From: Nocardia bovistercoris
GTDB lineage: Bacteria > Actinomycetota > Actinomycetes > Mycobacteriales > Mycobacteriaceae
Direction: 5' to 3'
Length of the DNA stretch: 64,000 nt
Assembly: GCF_015674855.1 (NCBI RefSeq)
Contig: NZ_JADMLG010000002.1
Location: 62,001-126,000 of the forward strand
The position numbers and the translations under genes were made by a program. The notes below the pieces were generated by a model. The model saw only the letters and a list, made by a program, of their open reading frames with translations, ran no database searches and was not told where the DNA came from. Below, in pieces: positions 17,849 to 26,814 of the stretch (positions within the stretch are counted from its first letter, which is position 1; the number at the start of each line of letters is the position of its first letter).

Positions 17849-18175
17849 ATGAGATTCGGAATCAAAGCACCTATCATCGTCGCTATCGGCTGCGCCCTCA
17901 CCTCCCTGTTCAACATCGGCGTCGCCCACGCCGATGCCGCTTCGTATATAAAGGCGCTGGTAAAGGCTGGAATTATCGAAGCCGACTCCACGGACAGGCT
18001 GAAGTCGACTACGGTAGAGGTCGGGCGAGTCCACTGCGAATCACTGGCAGCAGGCTATCCGGTGAACACGGTCGTTCAGATACAGGCCGAATACAACACC
18101 CTACCCGAAGCGAGGGCATGGGTGTACATCTCCGCCAGAGAATTGTGCCCGCAGTACCTGCGCCTTTTCCAGTAG
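17849..18175 (+). CDS. Secreted small protein, DUF732-like
   Basis: 108 residues with a clear signal peptide ending near VAHADA. The mature part has two Cys (VHCESLA and ELCPQYL) and the DUF732-like layout of one central helix region (YIKALVKAGIIEAD), similar to the protein at 7706-8029. ATG at 17849 follows GAAAGG. The gene lies 80 bp upstream of the CHAT protease gene in the same direction, but a functional link is not evident. Confidence 0.7.
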   Translation: MRFGIKAPIIVAIGCALTSLFNIGVAHADAASYIKALVKAGIIEADSTDRLKSTTVEVGRVHCESLAAGYPVNTVVQIQAEYNTLPEARAWVYISARELCPQYLRLFQ

Positions 18176-18256
18176 CCGATTCCCGCCGGATCGATCGAAT
18201 CGGAGAGTCGAAAGATCCGATTCCTACGCCGCATTCGCAGATGAAGGAACCCGGCA

Positions 18257-20650
18257 TTGGAGAAGCGCGAGAGGCTTCGCGAAATGTTGAGCGAAGCAAC
18301 CGAACTCTACGACGCAGGGCTTTACGACGACGCCGTAGCAGCGTTCGGAGGCTTGGCCGGCGCATTCGATGAGGATCGCGGATCCATAGAATACGCGCAC
18401 TGGTGCTCAAATTACGGAGCGGCGCTCGCGGAAACTGGCAAATTCAAAGCGGCAGAGCTTCTGACCAAAGAATCCATAACTCGCTGCAAATTACTCGAAG
18501 ACGATCGCGGCGTTGCCGTCGGCTATTTCAATCTGGGAAATATTTTCCGCTACATGAACTATCTGATTCCGATGAGCGACGCCTACGAGGCTGCGATCGA
18601 ATACTTTCGCAAGGTCGACGATCGCGAGGGTGAGACTATAACGCGGTTGACGCGCGCTTCGATTCTGCCCGATTCCCTGCGCGCGGATGAGCTCTCCAAC
18701 GCCGCAGAGCCCGGGCGAGAGTCACCGGGGATTCATTGGTCGCTGTTGTTTCAACGAGCAATGCTCGCTCTGTCCGGCGGCGACGCCGACGGCGCACTCG
18801 AACTGCTCGAACAAGCCCGAAATTACGCGAAAATCATGCAGGACATCACATATTTAAGGGAGACCGAAAACAAGATACTGTCGGTAAAAATGGCCGCGGG
18901 TTACACCGTGAAGTCGACTGAAATCGATCATGCAGTCGATGGTTTGCAGGTCGAGAATCCAGATCGCAGGCTGCGATCGTTGTACGAGTTCGCACTCCAT
19001 CTGCGCGACCGTCGGGACAATGCGCAGGCAGCTACGCTCTTCGAGTCATGTCTAGACCTGATCGATGCAACCAGATCACAGCTGGAGTATTTCGAAAGAT
19101 TTCACTACATGGAGGCCGTGGCCGATATATCTCATGCCTATAGCGTTATGCTGATCGGAGAAAACCGATTCGAGAAGGCTCTAGAAGTATCGGAGCGAGG
19201 CCAAGGCCGCGCTCTGCTGGATCTCATGTTTCGACATCAAATCCGCCGCCATGGCGGGCGCAAAGTGGGCATATCCGGCGGACGGGTGTTCTTACGCAAC
19301 GTGACCACCGAAGCAATACGATCCTATTGCCAGGATTCAGATCTACATATATTGAAGATTCTTGCGCACCGAAATGGCGTCGTCGCCTGGTTCGTGGAAC
19401 CAGACGGCGCCATCGACGGCTGGGACGCGGGCGCCGGACAAGAAGCAATCAGCGAATTGATATCTATTCTGCACTGGAACGGCAACGAGCAGATCGGTCA
19501 CGAAGCTACCGCAGAAACCGCGGCGACTCCACTCGAACCGCCACCCCCCGAATTTCTAGCCGCCGCGGCTGCCAAATTGTATACAGCACTCCTCCCCGAA
19601 CGAGTGCGATCGAAACTAGATACAAAATCCGGGCGATTGCTGATAATCCCCCATGGTGGGTACTTCAATATTCCGTGGTCGTTGCTCGGAGCGCCGGACG
19701 GTCCGCTGGGTGAACGGTGGGATATCGGTGTGAGTGCTTCGATTTCCGTTGCCCTTCAACTCGACCGCAGGCGCGATGTCATTCCATGGCGGGGACTGGA
19801 CGGGTATGCGATACCCGCTGTCGCGTTCGGAGGCATTCCGGAGCAACGAATCAGCGTACCGCTGATTCGCAACGCGGAAAACAGCGCTACAGCCGCGATA
19901 GGCGAAATCCCTCTACAGTTCCAGGAACTACCTGCGACTGTAGAGGAAGCCGATCTCGTCGCCCGAGCAACCGGCGGCACTCTCATCATCGGGAGGGCCG
20001 CGACCCCCGACGCATTTCTCGCTGCACTACACCAGGCCGGCGTGGTCCACCTGGCAAGCCACGGGTACGCACATCCACTAGGTGAATCATTCACAGTCCT
20101 GGCTCCGAGTCCGACCACCGGCGAATCCGTCTTCTATCCAACCGATCTCGTGTTCACCGACAAGATCGTCAACTCGGAACTGGTTGTTCTGGCCGGTTGC
20201 GAGACCGGCATAGGCTTGCCTCATCCCGACAGCTATGTCGCCATGCCGAATGGGTTCTTGGTCGCCGGAGTTCGATGTGTGCTGATCAGCCTCTGGCCGG
20301 TACGCGACCACGTCGCCGCCGCATGGTTCGAGTCGTTCTACCGTCACCTCGGTGATGGCAGATCACCGGCCAGCGCACTCCGGGCAACGAACGATGAGCT
20401 CGCGGGTGTGCTGGATCCCTGGGACTACGGCGCGTACGAGTTGGTCGGAAGTCCGTTCTTCCCCATGGCAACAGGCGACTCGGCCGAGCCGTGCGACGGT
20501 CCCGCATTCTGCGGCGGGGACGTGGTGGTGAGCGACGCCCGGAACAATACCGATCTGGATCTGTCGCTGTATAGGAACGAAATACAGAAATATAATGAAT
20601 GGTGGCTCATCGGTAAATTCGGCAAGCTCGAGCGTATGAAACACAGATAG
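18257..20650 (+). CDS. TPR-CHAT cysteine protease, candidate gasdermin activator
   Basis: 797 residues. Residues about 1-330 form a TPR-like helical solenoid (NYGAALAETGKFKAAELLTKE is a clear TPR unit; EKALEVSERGQGRALLDLM ends it as in many CHAT proteins). The C-terminal CHAT (caspase-like) domain has catalytic His in HLASHGYA (about 602) and catalytic Cys in VLAGCETGIG (about 648), so both residues are intact. The start is TTG after AAGGAA; an ATG nine codons later is possible. The next gene begins 11 bp downstream. CHAT and other caspase-like proteases are known partners that cleave bacterial gasdermins. The gene appears AT-richer than its neighbours and has TTA codons at 18491, 18854 and 19292. 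Confidence 0.9.
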   Translation: MEKRERLREMLSEATELYDAGLYDDAVAAFGGLAGAFDEDRGSIEYAHWCSNYGAALAETGKFKAAELLTKESITRCKLLEDDRGVAVGYFNLGNIFRYMNYLIPMSDAYEAAIEYFRKVDDREGETITRLTRASILPDSLRADELSNAAEPGRESPGIHWSLLFQRAMLALSGGDADGALELLEQARNYAKIMQDITYLRETENKILSVKMAAGYTVKSTEIDHAVDGLQVENPDRRLRSLYEFALHLRDRRDNAQAATLFESCLDLIDATRSQLEYFERFHYMEAVADISHAYSVMLIGENRFEKALEVSERGQGRALLDLMFRHQIRRHGGRKVGISGGRVFLRNVTTEAIRSYCQDSDLHILKILAHRNGVVAWFVEPDGAIDGWDAGAGQEAISELISILHWNGNEQIGHEATAETAATPLEPPPPEFLAAAAAKLYTALLPERVRSKLDTKSGRLLIIPHGGYFNIPWSLLGAPDGPLGERWDIGVSASISVALQLDRRRDVIPWRGLDGYAIPAVAFGGIPEQRISVPLIRNAENSATAAIGEIPLQFQELPATVEEADLVARATGGTLIIGRAATPDAFLAALHQAGVVHLASHGYAHPLGESFTVLAPSPTTGESVFYPTDLVFTDKIVNSELVVLAGCETGIGLPHPDSYVAMPNGFLVAGVRCVLISLWPVRDHVAAAWFESFYRHLGDGRSPASALRATNDELAGVLDPWDYGAYELVGSPFFPMATGDSAEPCDGPAFCGGDVVVSDARNNTDLDLSLYRNEIQKYNEWWLIGKFGKLERMKHR

Positions 20651-20661
20651 GTTGAAGAAAT

Positions 20662-21432
20662 ATGCCAGACGCGCTCGTCGCGACACTGAACAGGGCCGGT
20701 TATCAGCCAATTTTCTTGGCGCAAACAGGACTGACTCCCCCGGAGCTGTACAATCTAGCGAGCAAGAATCGGAAGCCCCGCCTTGTGCGGCGCGGCCCAC
20801 TAACCCACTACCTTCCACATCGGCAATTCACGCCCATACGCAGCGCGCTCCCAGATATCTCCAATCAGCGGAGCACCGGAAAGACTATTTCCGGCTCGGC
20901 AGAGTTCCTGTCACGCTGCCTGACCTGTATCGGATTCGCAAGTCCTCCGACCCTGGACATGCGATTCGCCAACAACGGGAGAATCGCCTTTTCGTTGGGT
21001 GGCGTCTTCAGCCTCCGCATCGATCCGGCCGACATCGATCACGCTTTGACCGATCTCGATCTCGGCGCCATTCCGGAAGACTATGTCACCCGAGGCTTTC
21101 TGCACATTGCCTACGAATACGCATTCGCTACCAGTTTGATAATGCAAACCGACGGTCAGCGCGAGTTCGATATGCACGCCGCTTCGGACCTTCCCGAGCT
21201 CGCCACGCTGAACGGACGGTTCTCGATGAACCGATTGAGCCACAACAGGATCAGTTTCGAAGCCAACTCCGATACCGATCTGCCCGCGTTCGCATACAGA
21301 GCCGGTAGGCTGACTCGTGATACGAGGTGGCGCTTCTACCCACAAGAGACCTACCGGTCGGAGCTGGAAATGCCACCGCAACCGTATGTGCTGCGTCGCG
21401 GCGTAGTCCTGGACGCGGAGACTTCCGCGTGA
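20662..21432 (+). CDS. Candidate bacterial gasdermin (pore-forming death effector)
   Basis: 256 residues, the usual bacterial gasdermin length. Family-like features by eye: N-terminal LNRAGYQPIF, a following GLTPPELY, a central beta segment RIAFSLGGVFSLRID, and a late phrase LNGRFSMNR then FEANSDTDLPAFAYRAGRL, matching the order of the twisted beta-sheet core. About 40 residues follow, ending in VLRRGVVLDAETSA, a plausible autoinhibitory tail with a basic site (LRR) that a protease could cut. No N-terminal Cys for lipidation is present, unlike characterised members. The upstream CHAT protease gene is 11 bp away. Cleavage would free a membrane pore and kill the infected cell. The assignment rests on pattern and context, not on a search. 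Confidence 0.68.
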   Translation: MPDALVATLNRAGYQPIFLAQTGLTPPELYNLASKNRKPRLVRRGPLTHYLPHRQFTPIRSALPDISNQRSTGKTISGSAEFLSRCLTCIGFASPPTLDMRFANNGRIAFSLGGVFSLRIDPADIDHALTDLDLGAIPEDYVTRGFLHIAYEYAFATSLIMQTDGQREFDMHAASDLPELATLNGRFSMNRLSHNRISFEANSDTDLPAFAYRAGRLTRDTRWRFYPQETYRSELEMPPQPYVLRRGVVLDAETSA

Positions 21433-21788
21433 GCTGTCGCGGTACCTGGCAACAGAATTCAGCGTGACGTGACGGAAGGCCCCGGAAATTTGTAGCAGCA
21501 AGTGCAAACAGGACAGGCCCCACCTGAATCTTTCGCTGGACCTGCGGCCTGGCGAGACGCCTGCGGGCCACACGAGCCGCACCCACCCCGTCGCGCACGG
21601 CCGCAGCGGCGCCGCCGCGAATTTTCGCAGGAGACGGGGTGGGAAGCCATTCCGGATCGTGAACGAGGACGACCTTCCCGCCCCACCCGCGCGAGCGTGA
21701 ATTGCGCAGCGCACCGGCAGTTTCGGGGTTCTGGTTCACCGAGACGCGTTGCGAGTGGTCCGACGCGGTCGCCGCCATGCACGGCGCG
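21433..21788. other. Intergenic region after the gasdermin gene, no gene seen
   Basis: About 350 bp between the gasdermin gene and the convergent membrane-protein gene. Open frames here are short and Arg/Pro-rich, without ribosome sites. Composition returns to high GC here. No clear hairpin terminator was seen. Confidence 0.6.
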
Positions 21789-22586
21789 CTACAAGGTCTG
21801 CGGTCGGCTGCGAGGTCCAACCTTGTCGCCGGGATCGGAGTCCGGCGATGACATCGGAACGGACCGAGGCGAACCCGCGGGAGAGGGTGAAATATTGCCG
21901 TCGGTGCGGTCTCGCATCATCGCGACTCCGACGGCGAACAGCCAGATCGTGATGGCGGTGCTGGACAGCGACACCGAGGCTTCGGCATCCACCCCGGCGA
22001 GTTCGATCGCGGGTGCGGCAAGGGCCACCAGGGTCAGCGCGCCGGTGATGCGCGCCCACCGGGGGAGTCCGGGACCCGCGATGGTCGCGCCGAGCCACAC
22101 GGCGGCGAAGATGCTCACCCCGAGCGTCTCGCCGATGGCGCCCGCGAAATCGTCGAGGGTCTCGAACTGGACGGCGAGTGCTTCACGTGTGGCCTCGGAG
22201 GTGCTGTGCTGCCATCGTTCGGCGAGCGGGAATGCGGCCGACAGCCACCGCGTGATGCCGATGCCTCGGGCCAGAGCGGACACCGCGGCAGCGCCTATCG
22301 CGATCCCGAGCGCGCAGGTGAGGTTGGCGGACGTTTCGCGGCGCCACATCGAAATGCTCACGGCGACAGGGAAGAACGCGACGCTGTAGGTGAGATAGGC
22401 GAGATAGCCCAAGCGGGTGGCGGATTCATGGTCCAGTAGGCGCGGCAGAGCGACCTCGGCCGGGTCGCCGAGGGATCCCGGCCAGCCGATGGCGGCGCCG
22501 AGGACGAGCAGCGGAACGAAGACGAGCAGGCTCACGACGATCGTGAGCAGACCTCGGGTACGTCGGTGGGTGGGAACAGCGGACAT
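21789..22586 (-). CDS. Multi-pass membrane protein, DUF4386-like
   Basis: 265 residues with about six hydrophobic segments (LLTIVVSLLVFVPLLVLGA, LGYLAYLTYSVAFFPVAVSI, CALGIAIGAAAVSALARG, and others) and a hydrophilic C-terminal tail rich in Ser/Pro/Asp. The layout resembles DUF4386 proteins of unknown function. ATG at 22586 follows AGGAG. A longer frame upstream to 22940 is antisense to a TetR fragment and is not coding. Confidence 0.72.
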   Translation of the reverse strand: MSAVPTHRRTRGLLTIVVSLLVFVPLLVLGAAIGWPGSLGDPAEVALPRLLDHESATRLGYLAYLTYSVAFFPVAVSISMWRRETSANLTCALGIAIGAAAVSALARGIGITRWLSAAFPLAERWQHSTSEATREALAVQFETLDDFAGAIGETLGVSIFAAVWLGATIAGPGLPRWARITGALTLVALAAPAIELAGVDAEASVSLSSTAITIWLFAVGVAMMRDRTDGNISPSPAGSPRSVPMSSPDSDPGDKVGPRSRPQTL

Positions 22587-23087
22587 CGCGGCATCTCCTG
22601 CGGGATCGGCCTCGAGGACCTGCTCACCGCGTTGATCACCGCGAGCTTCCACGCGCTCGCCGAAACGGTCGGTCGGGCATTCGACGACAGCGACGGCCGC
22701 GAGCCCGTCGATCGGCTCCTCGCCTGCGCGCGTGCGTACAGGGCGTGGGCGGTAGCCAACCCCCGTCGATTCAACCTGATCTGGACCGACCAGGTACTCG
22801 GCTACGCCGCACCGCCGGGCGGCCCGACCGTCACCGCCGAGCGTGCGGTATATCGTCCGTTCCTGCTCGCGATCGGACAAGCGCAGGGCAAAGGCGATCG
22901 ACTGGTCGACTTCGCGGCCCTGCCCACGGAGGACCGGCACCGGCTACTCGGACTGTTCGCCACCATGCACGGTCTGGTGTCCCTCGAGATCAACAGCCAT
23001 CTCGCACCGGGATCGATCGACGGCGAGGCACTACTCATCGACCAGATGACCCACGCCTCGAGACACCTTCTCTCCCCACAGGACTGA
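22566..23087 (+). pseudogene. TetR regulator fragment lacking the DNA-binding domain
   Basis: From about residue 16 the translated frame reads as the ligand-binding part of a TetR protein with a WHG-type C-terminal domain (ALITASFHALAETVGRAF, then YRAWAVANPRRFNLIWTDQ). The helix-turn-helix that should precede it is absent: the upstream sequence is occupied by the start of the oppositely oriented membrane-protein gene. No credible start codon with a ribosome site is present. It is best read as a truncated remnant produced by a rearrangement. Confidence 0.65.
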
Positions 23088-23383
23088 GCTCGCGCACGTC
23101 GACCGACCCGCCGGCGCACTGACCACCCCCATCCACACCACGGTTGGACGAAACACTGACCGACCTTCACGGCAACGGCCCCTCGGGAGCCGCGCGACCA
23201 CTCGCCGATACTGGCTGTTTGTCGACACTAATACTATTGTGGCACTACATGATTGATCCCTTCTGCGTATAGTCGTGGACGCGACCGAGATGTTGCGGTG
23301 ATCCGACCGAAACAGGTTTCGTTCCCGCCAGGTCACCTGGGAAACGGCGAACGCGACACCCGCGCAGTGCGAAAGGATCGAAT

Positions 23384-24841
23384 ATGACGTGGCATCCGTG
23401 GAGGCAGGCGTTCCTCATGGCAGGGGCGCCCGTGGTCGGCTTCGACCCGTCCACGCGCACGTGGGTCACCGACGCCGCCGAGTCCCAGGGGATGGTCGGC
23501 CTGCCGGAGCTGAAGGGCAGGGTGCTGACCGATCCCGGCTCGCTCGGCCAGGCGGCCGACGACTTCGGGCACCTGATCCATCGGACCCCGGGAGCCGTGT
23601 TGGAGCCCGGCGCCGCGTCGGACATCATGCTGATGATGGCCTACTGCCGGAGAAACGGTGTGCAGGTGGCCGCGCGCGGCCAGGGACACGCCACCTTCGG
23701 TCAGGGCCAGGTCGCGGGCGGTCTGATCATCGACATGACCCCGCTCGACAGGGTCGAGGTGCGCGAGGACACGGCTGTCGTGGAAGCGGGCGCGCTCTGG
23801 AGCAGCGTGGCGAAAGCGACTCTGGCCCAAGGCCTTACCCCTGCGGTCTTCACCGACTACCTGGAACTCTCGGTCGGCGGCACGCTGTCGGTGGGCGGTT
23901 TCGGCGGCCAGACCCACCACCACGGAGCCCAGGTGGACAGCGTCGTGGAACTGGAGGTCGTCACTGGGGACGCCGCCATGCGGAGATGTTCGCCGGAGCT
24001 GCGCCCCGACCTCTTCCACGCGGTACTGGCCGGAAGAGGACAGTGCGCCGTCATCACCAAGGCCACCGTGCGCCTGCTGCCCGCCCCCGCGACCGTCCGC
24101 CACTACCTGCTCTTCTACCCGAGCGTCGCCGCGCTCACCGCCGACCAGCGGCTCGTGGTCGGCGACGGCCGCTTCGCCTACGTGGAGGGAGAACTCGGAC
24201 TGCCGACCGACTCCACCGGCTGGAGCCACCAACTCGAAGCGGTCGCCTACTTCGACGGCACGACCCCGCCCGACGACACCAGGCTCCTCGACGGTCTCAG
24301 CGACCAGCCCGGCGACCGGCAGATCCGAGACATGTCCTACTTCGACTTCCTCAACCGGATCGCCTCCGGCGTAACCTATCTGAAGTCCACGGGCGAGTGG
24401 TACCGCCCGCACCCCTGGTGGAACATGTTCCTGCCCGCGAGCCGCACCGACGCCTTCGTGGAGGCCACCATCGAGGACCTGACCGAGACCACGGTCGGCG
24501 CCAGCGGCGTGGTCCTGCTCTATCCCTTCCCACGCGCCCGCGTGCGCCTGCCCTTGCTGCGCCTGCCCGACGAGGAAACGATCTTCCTCTTCACACTACT
24601 CAGAACCGCCTCACCCGGAGCCGAGAACCCGCAGGACATGGTGGAGGCCAACCGTTCCCTCTACCTACGCGCCCGGGCCGTCGGGGGTTACCAGTACCCG
24701 GTCGGCGCCATACCCACCACGCCCGAAGAGTGGCAAACCCACTACGGCCCCGCATGGACCGCCTTCGAAGCGGCCCGTGAACGCTACGACCCCGATCAAA
24801 TCCTCACCCCGGGCCAGGGCATCTTCCCTCCGGAACCGTGA
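23384..24841 (+). CDS. FAD-linked oxidase, cytokinin dehydrogenase-like
   Basis: 485 residues. The FAD-binding PCMH domain fills the N-terminal half, with VAARGQGHATFGQGQ containing the GH pair at the position where plant and Rhodococcus fascians cytokinin dehydrogenases carry the FAD-linked His. The C-terminal half contains HPWWNMFLP, like the HPWLNLF phrase of that family, and ends with YDPDQILTPGQGIF, typical of berberine-bridge-type oxidases. These enzymes oxidise the side chain of N6-prenyl adenines or related compounds. It stands alone. Distinguishing true cytokinin activity from another oxidase is not possible by eye. Confidence 0.78.
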   Translation: MTWHPWRQAFLMAGAPVVGFDPSTRTWVTDAAESQGMVGLPELKGRVLTDPGSLGQAADDFGHLIHRTPGAVLEPGAASDIMLMMAYCRRNGVQVAARGQGHATFGQGQVAGGLIIDMTPLDRVEVREDTAVVEAGALWSSVAKATLAQGLTPAVFTDYLELSVGGTLSVGGFGGQTHHHGAQVDSVVELEVVTGDAAMRRCSPELRPDLFHAVLAGRGQCAVITKATVRLLPAPATVRHYLLFYPSVAALTADQRLVVGDGRFAYVEGELGLPTDSTGWSHQLEAVAYFDGTTPPDDTRLLDGLSDQPGDRQIRDMSYFDFLNRIASGVTYLKSTGEWYRPHPWWNMFLPASRTDAFVEATIEDLTETTVGASGVVLLYPFPRARVRLPLLRLPDEETIFLFTLLRTASPGAENPQDMVEANRSLYLRARAVGGYQYPVGAIPTTPEEWQTHYGPAWTAFEAARERYDPDQILTPGQGIFPPEP

Positions 24842-25394
24842 AATCCGCAGCCGGATAACCCTTTGTCAGCTCGGGTGGGTCGCCGAACCGCATCTCGCCG
24901 AAGCCGCGACAGCCTGCGCGAGCTCGCCAACTCGAATCTCCTGCAACGGAAGCCAACCGGCGAAGATCAGCCGCCAAACGGTTCCGTCGTCCTGGCCGAC
25001 GATCGGCACAGGACGATCAGCGACATCGCCGATGCCGCCCGTCACGGTCCGAACGAACGTCGTCCACGATTGCACGCGCTCCCGAGTGCGTCGGCGAGAT
25101 CGATAGTTACCCATCGACCTTCGTGCTCGCTGACGTCCGGTTCGCGACATGAGCGGACGTCAGGTCCATCGGCCCGGACGTGTTGGCCGACACCTGGTCG
25201 GCCGCGTCGATCCGCGGTAGGCAGCCGATATAGCACCGCAGTCGGATTCCATCTCGTACCAGAGGATTACGGGTAACGAGAATTCGGCCGATAGCTTCGG
25301 GGTATCGAAATCGGCGCCCCGCTCCGACGTCGACCGACCGGGCATCGTCCATGGACGGAAGCGGGCGTCTCCGACTCAGCTCTCAGGAAGATCT
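24842..25394. other. Long intergenic region with one doubtful small frame
   Basis: About 550 bp between the FAD oxidase and the desaturase. A minus-strand frame from ATG 25114 to 24866 (about 82 residues, containing WTTFVRTVTGGIGDVADRP and WRLIFAGWLPLQE) has moderately GC-rich third codon positions and could be a small protein, but I recognise no family. The remaining 240 bp before the desaturase probably hold its promoter. Confidence 0.3.
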
Positions 25395-26480
25395 ATGACG
25401 ACACCTGCTTTGGTACCCGAGCCATCTCCACGGTCACCGCGGCGCGGCGCCGACGGTGATTACGCCCGTCTGTTGCGCAGGATCTCCGACGCGGGGCTGA
25501 TGAACCGGCGTCACGTCTACTACGCCGTCCGGTTCGGCCTCGTCGGGGTCGCGTTCGCGGCCTGCTGGGCGGCATTCGTCCTCATCGGCGATTCGTGGTG
25601 GACGCTACTGGTCGCGGGATTCATGGCCGTGACGTTCGCTCAAATCGCCCTCGTCATGCACGATGTCGCGCACCGCCAAGTCCTGCGGCTACGGCAGCCG
25701 ACAGAGCTCGTGGGACGACTCGTCGGCAACGCGGGCATCGGCCTCGGCTACGGCTGGTGGCAGGACAAGCACACCCGGCATCACGCCAATCCGAACCACG
25801 AGGAACTCGACCCCGATGTCGCGCCCGACATTCTGGTGTGGTCACAACGGCAGGCACGATCCAGCCGCGGTCCGACACGTCTCATCGGGAGGGCGCAGGC
25901 GTACCTGTTCTTCCCCTTCCTGTTGCTGGAGGGCCTGAACCTCCATGTGGCCGGAGTACGTGCGCTCAGAAACCGATCGGTCGAACACCGCGGATTGGAG
26001 GGCACACTGCTGTTCACCCACTTCGCCACCTATCTCGCTGCATTGTTCGCAGTTCTGCCCGCCGACAAGGCCTTCGCGTTCCTCGCTGTCCACCAGGGCC
26101 TCTTCGGCCTCTACATGGGCTGCATCTTCGCCCCGAACCACAAGGGCATGCCGACCTCGACCGGCGAGCAACGCTCCGACTATCTCCGTCGCCAGGTGAT
26201 CACCTCCCGCAACGTGCGAGGTGGCGCGTTGACCGACCTCGCCCTCGGTGGGCTCAACTATCAGATCGAGCACCATCTGTTCCCGAGCATGCCGACGCCG
26301 AACCTGCGTCACGCCCAAGTGATCGTCCGCGACTACTGCGCCGAAATCGGAGTTTCCTACCATGAGACCGGGCTGATCTCCGCTTACCTCGAGGCGCTGA
26401 GACACCTACACCAGGTCGGCGCTCCACTGCGCACTCCCGATCGACACTTCGATGCCGAAGCGCCACAACGCAATCGTTGA
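25395..26480 (+). CDS. Membrane fatty acid desaturase (acyl-CoA/acyl-lipid type)
   Basis: 361 residues. Three histidine boxes of di-iron desaturases are present: HDVAH, HTRHH and QIEHHLFP, with two pairs of hydrophobic segments between them. The QxxHH third box is typical of the front-end/linoleoyl-CoA-like group, near the mycobacterial DesA3 type. It introduces a cis double bond into a fatty acyl chain using electrons from a reductase encoded elsewhere. ATG at 25395 follows AGGAAG. Confidence 0.9.
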   Translation: MTTPALVPEPSPRSPRRGADGDYARLLRRISDAGLMNRRHVYYAVRFGLVGVAFAACWAAFVLIGDSWWTLLVAGFMAVTFAQIALVMHDVAHRQVLRLRQPTELVGRLVGNAGIGLGYGWWQDKHTRHHANPNHEELDPDVAPDILVWSQRQARSSRGPTRLIGRAQAYLFFPFLLLEGLNLHVAGVRALRNRSVEHRGLEGTLLFTHFATYLAALFAVLPADKAFAFLAVHQGLFGLYMGCIFAPNHKGMPTSTGEQRSDYLRRQVITSRNVRGGALTDLALGGLNYQIEHHLFPSMPTPNLRHAQVIVRDYCAEIGVSYHETGLISAYLEALRHLHQVGAPLRTPDRHFDAEAPQRNR

Positions 26481-26587
26481 ACACAAGCCGGACATCAAAC
26501 GATGCCCCGGACACACCGAGGGCAGGCGGCAGCGGCGGTATCGGGCGTCCGGCAATCTGCATGCGTGAATATGCTGTGACGCAAATG

Positions 26588-26610
26588 ATCCCGTAAGCCC
26601 ATTACGGGAT
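26588..26610. terminator. Nine-base-pair perfect hairpin between convergent genes
   Basis: ATCCCGTAA, loop GCCCA, TTACGGGAT. It lies in the 334-bp gap between the desaturase and the convergent aldo-keto reductase, about 110 bp beyond the desaturase stop. There is no T-run, so it may be a bidirectional terminator of the actinobacterial kind, or a palindromic protein site. The rest of the gap (26481-26814) shows no gene. Confidence 0.45.
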
Positions 26611-26814
26611 TGAAGCAAATACACAGACCGCGCGGCATGGAATCCATTTCGCCGCTACCTCACGCTCAATCGTCTCGAAGATGCCAATACCGGTCTTCTG
26701 CTGCCGCTCGGGCAGCCGATCCCACGGCGCAACGTATCCGGCTTCGGATCTGGGATACGGGCGTAGATTTGCCCGATCGGCCCGGACGATGCCGCGCGTC
26801 CAGGGGTTCGGCGA

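Noticed and set aside
23226..23241. Possible operator CACTAATACTATTGTG before the FAD oxidase
   Set aside because: Symmetry is imperfect and no regulator is clearly linked, so it was not listed as a feature.
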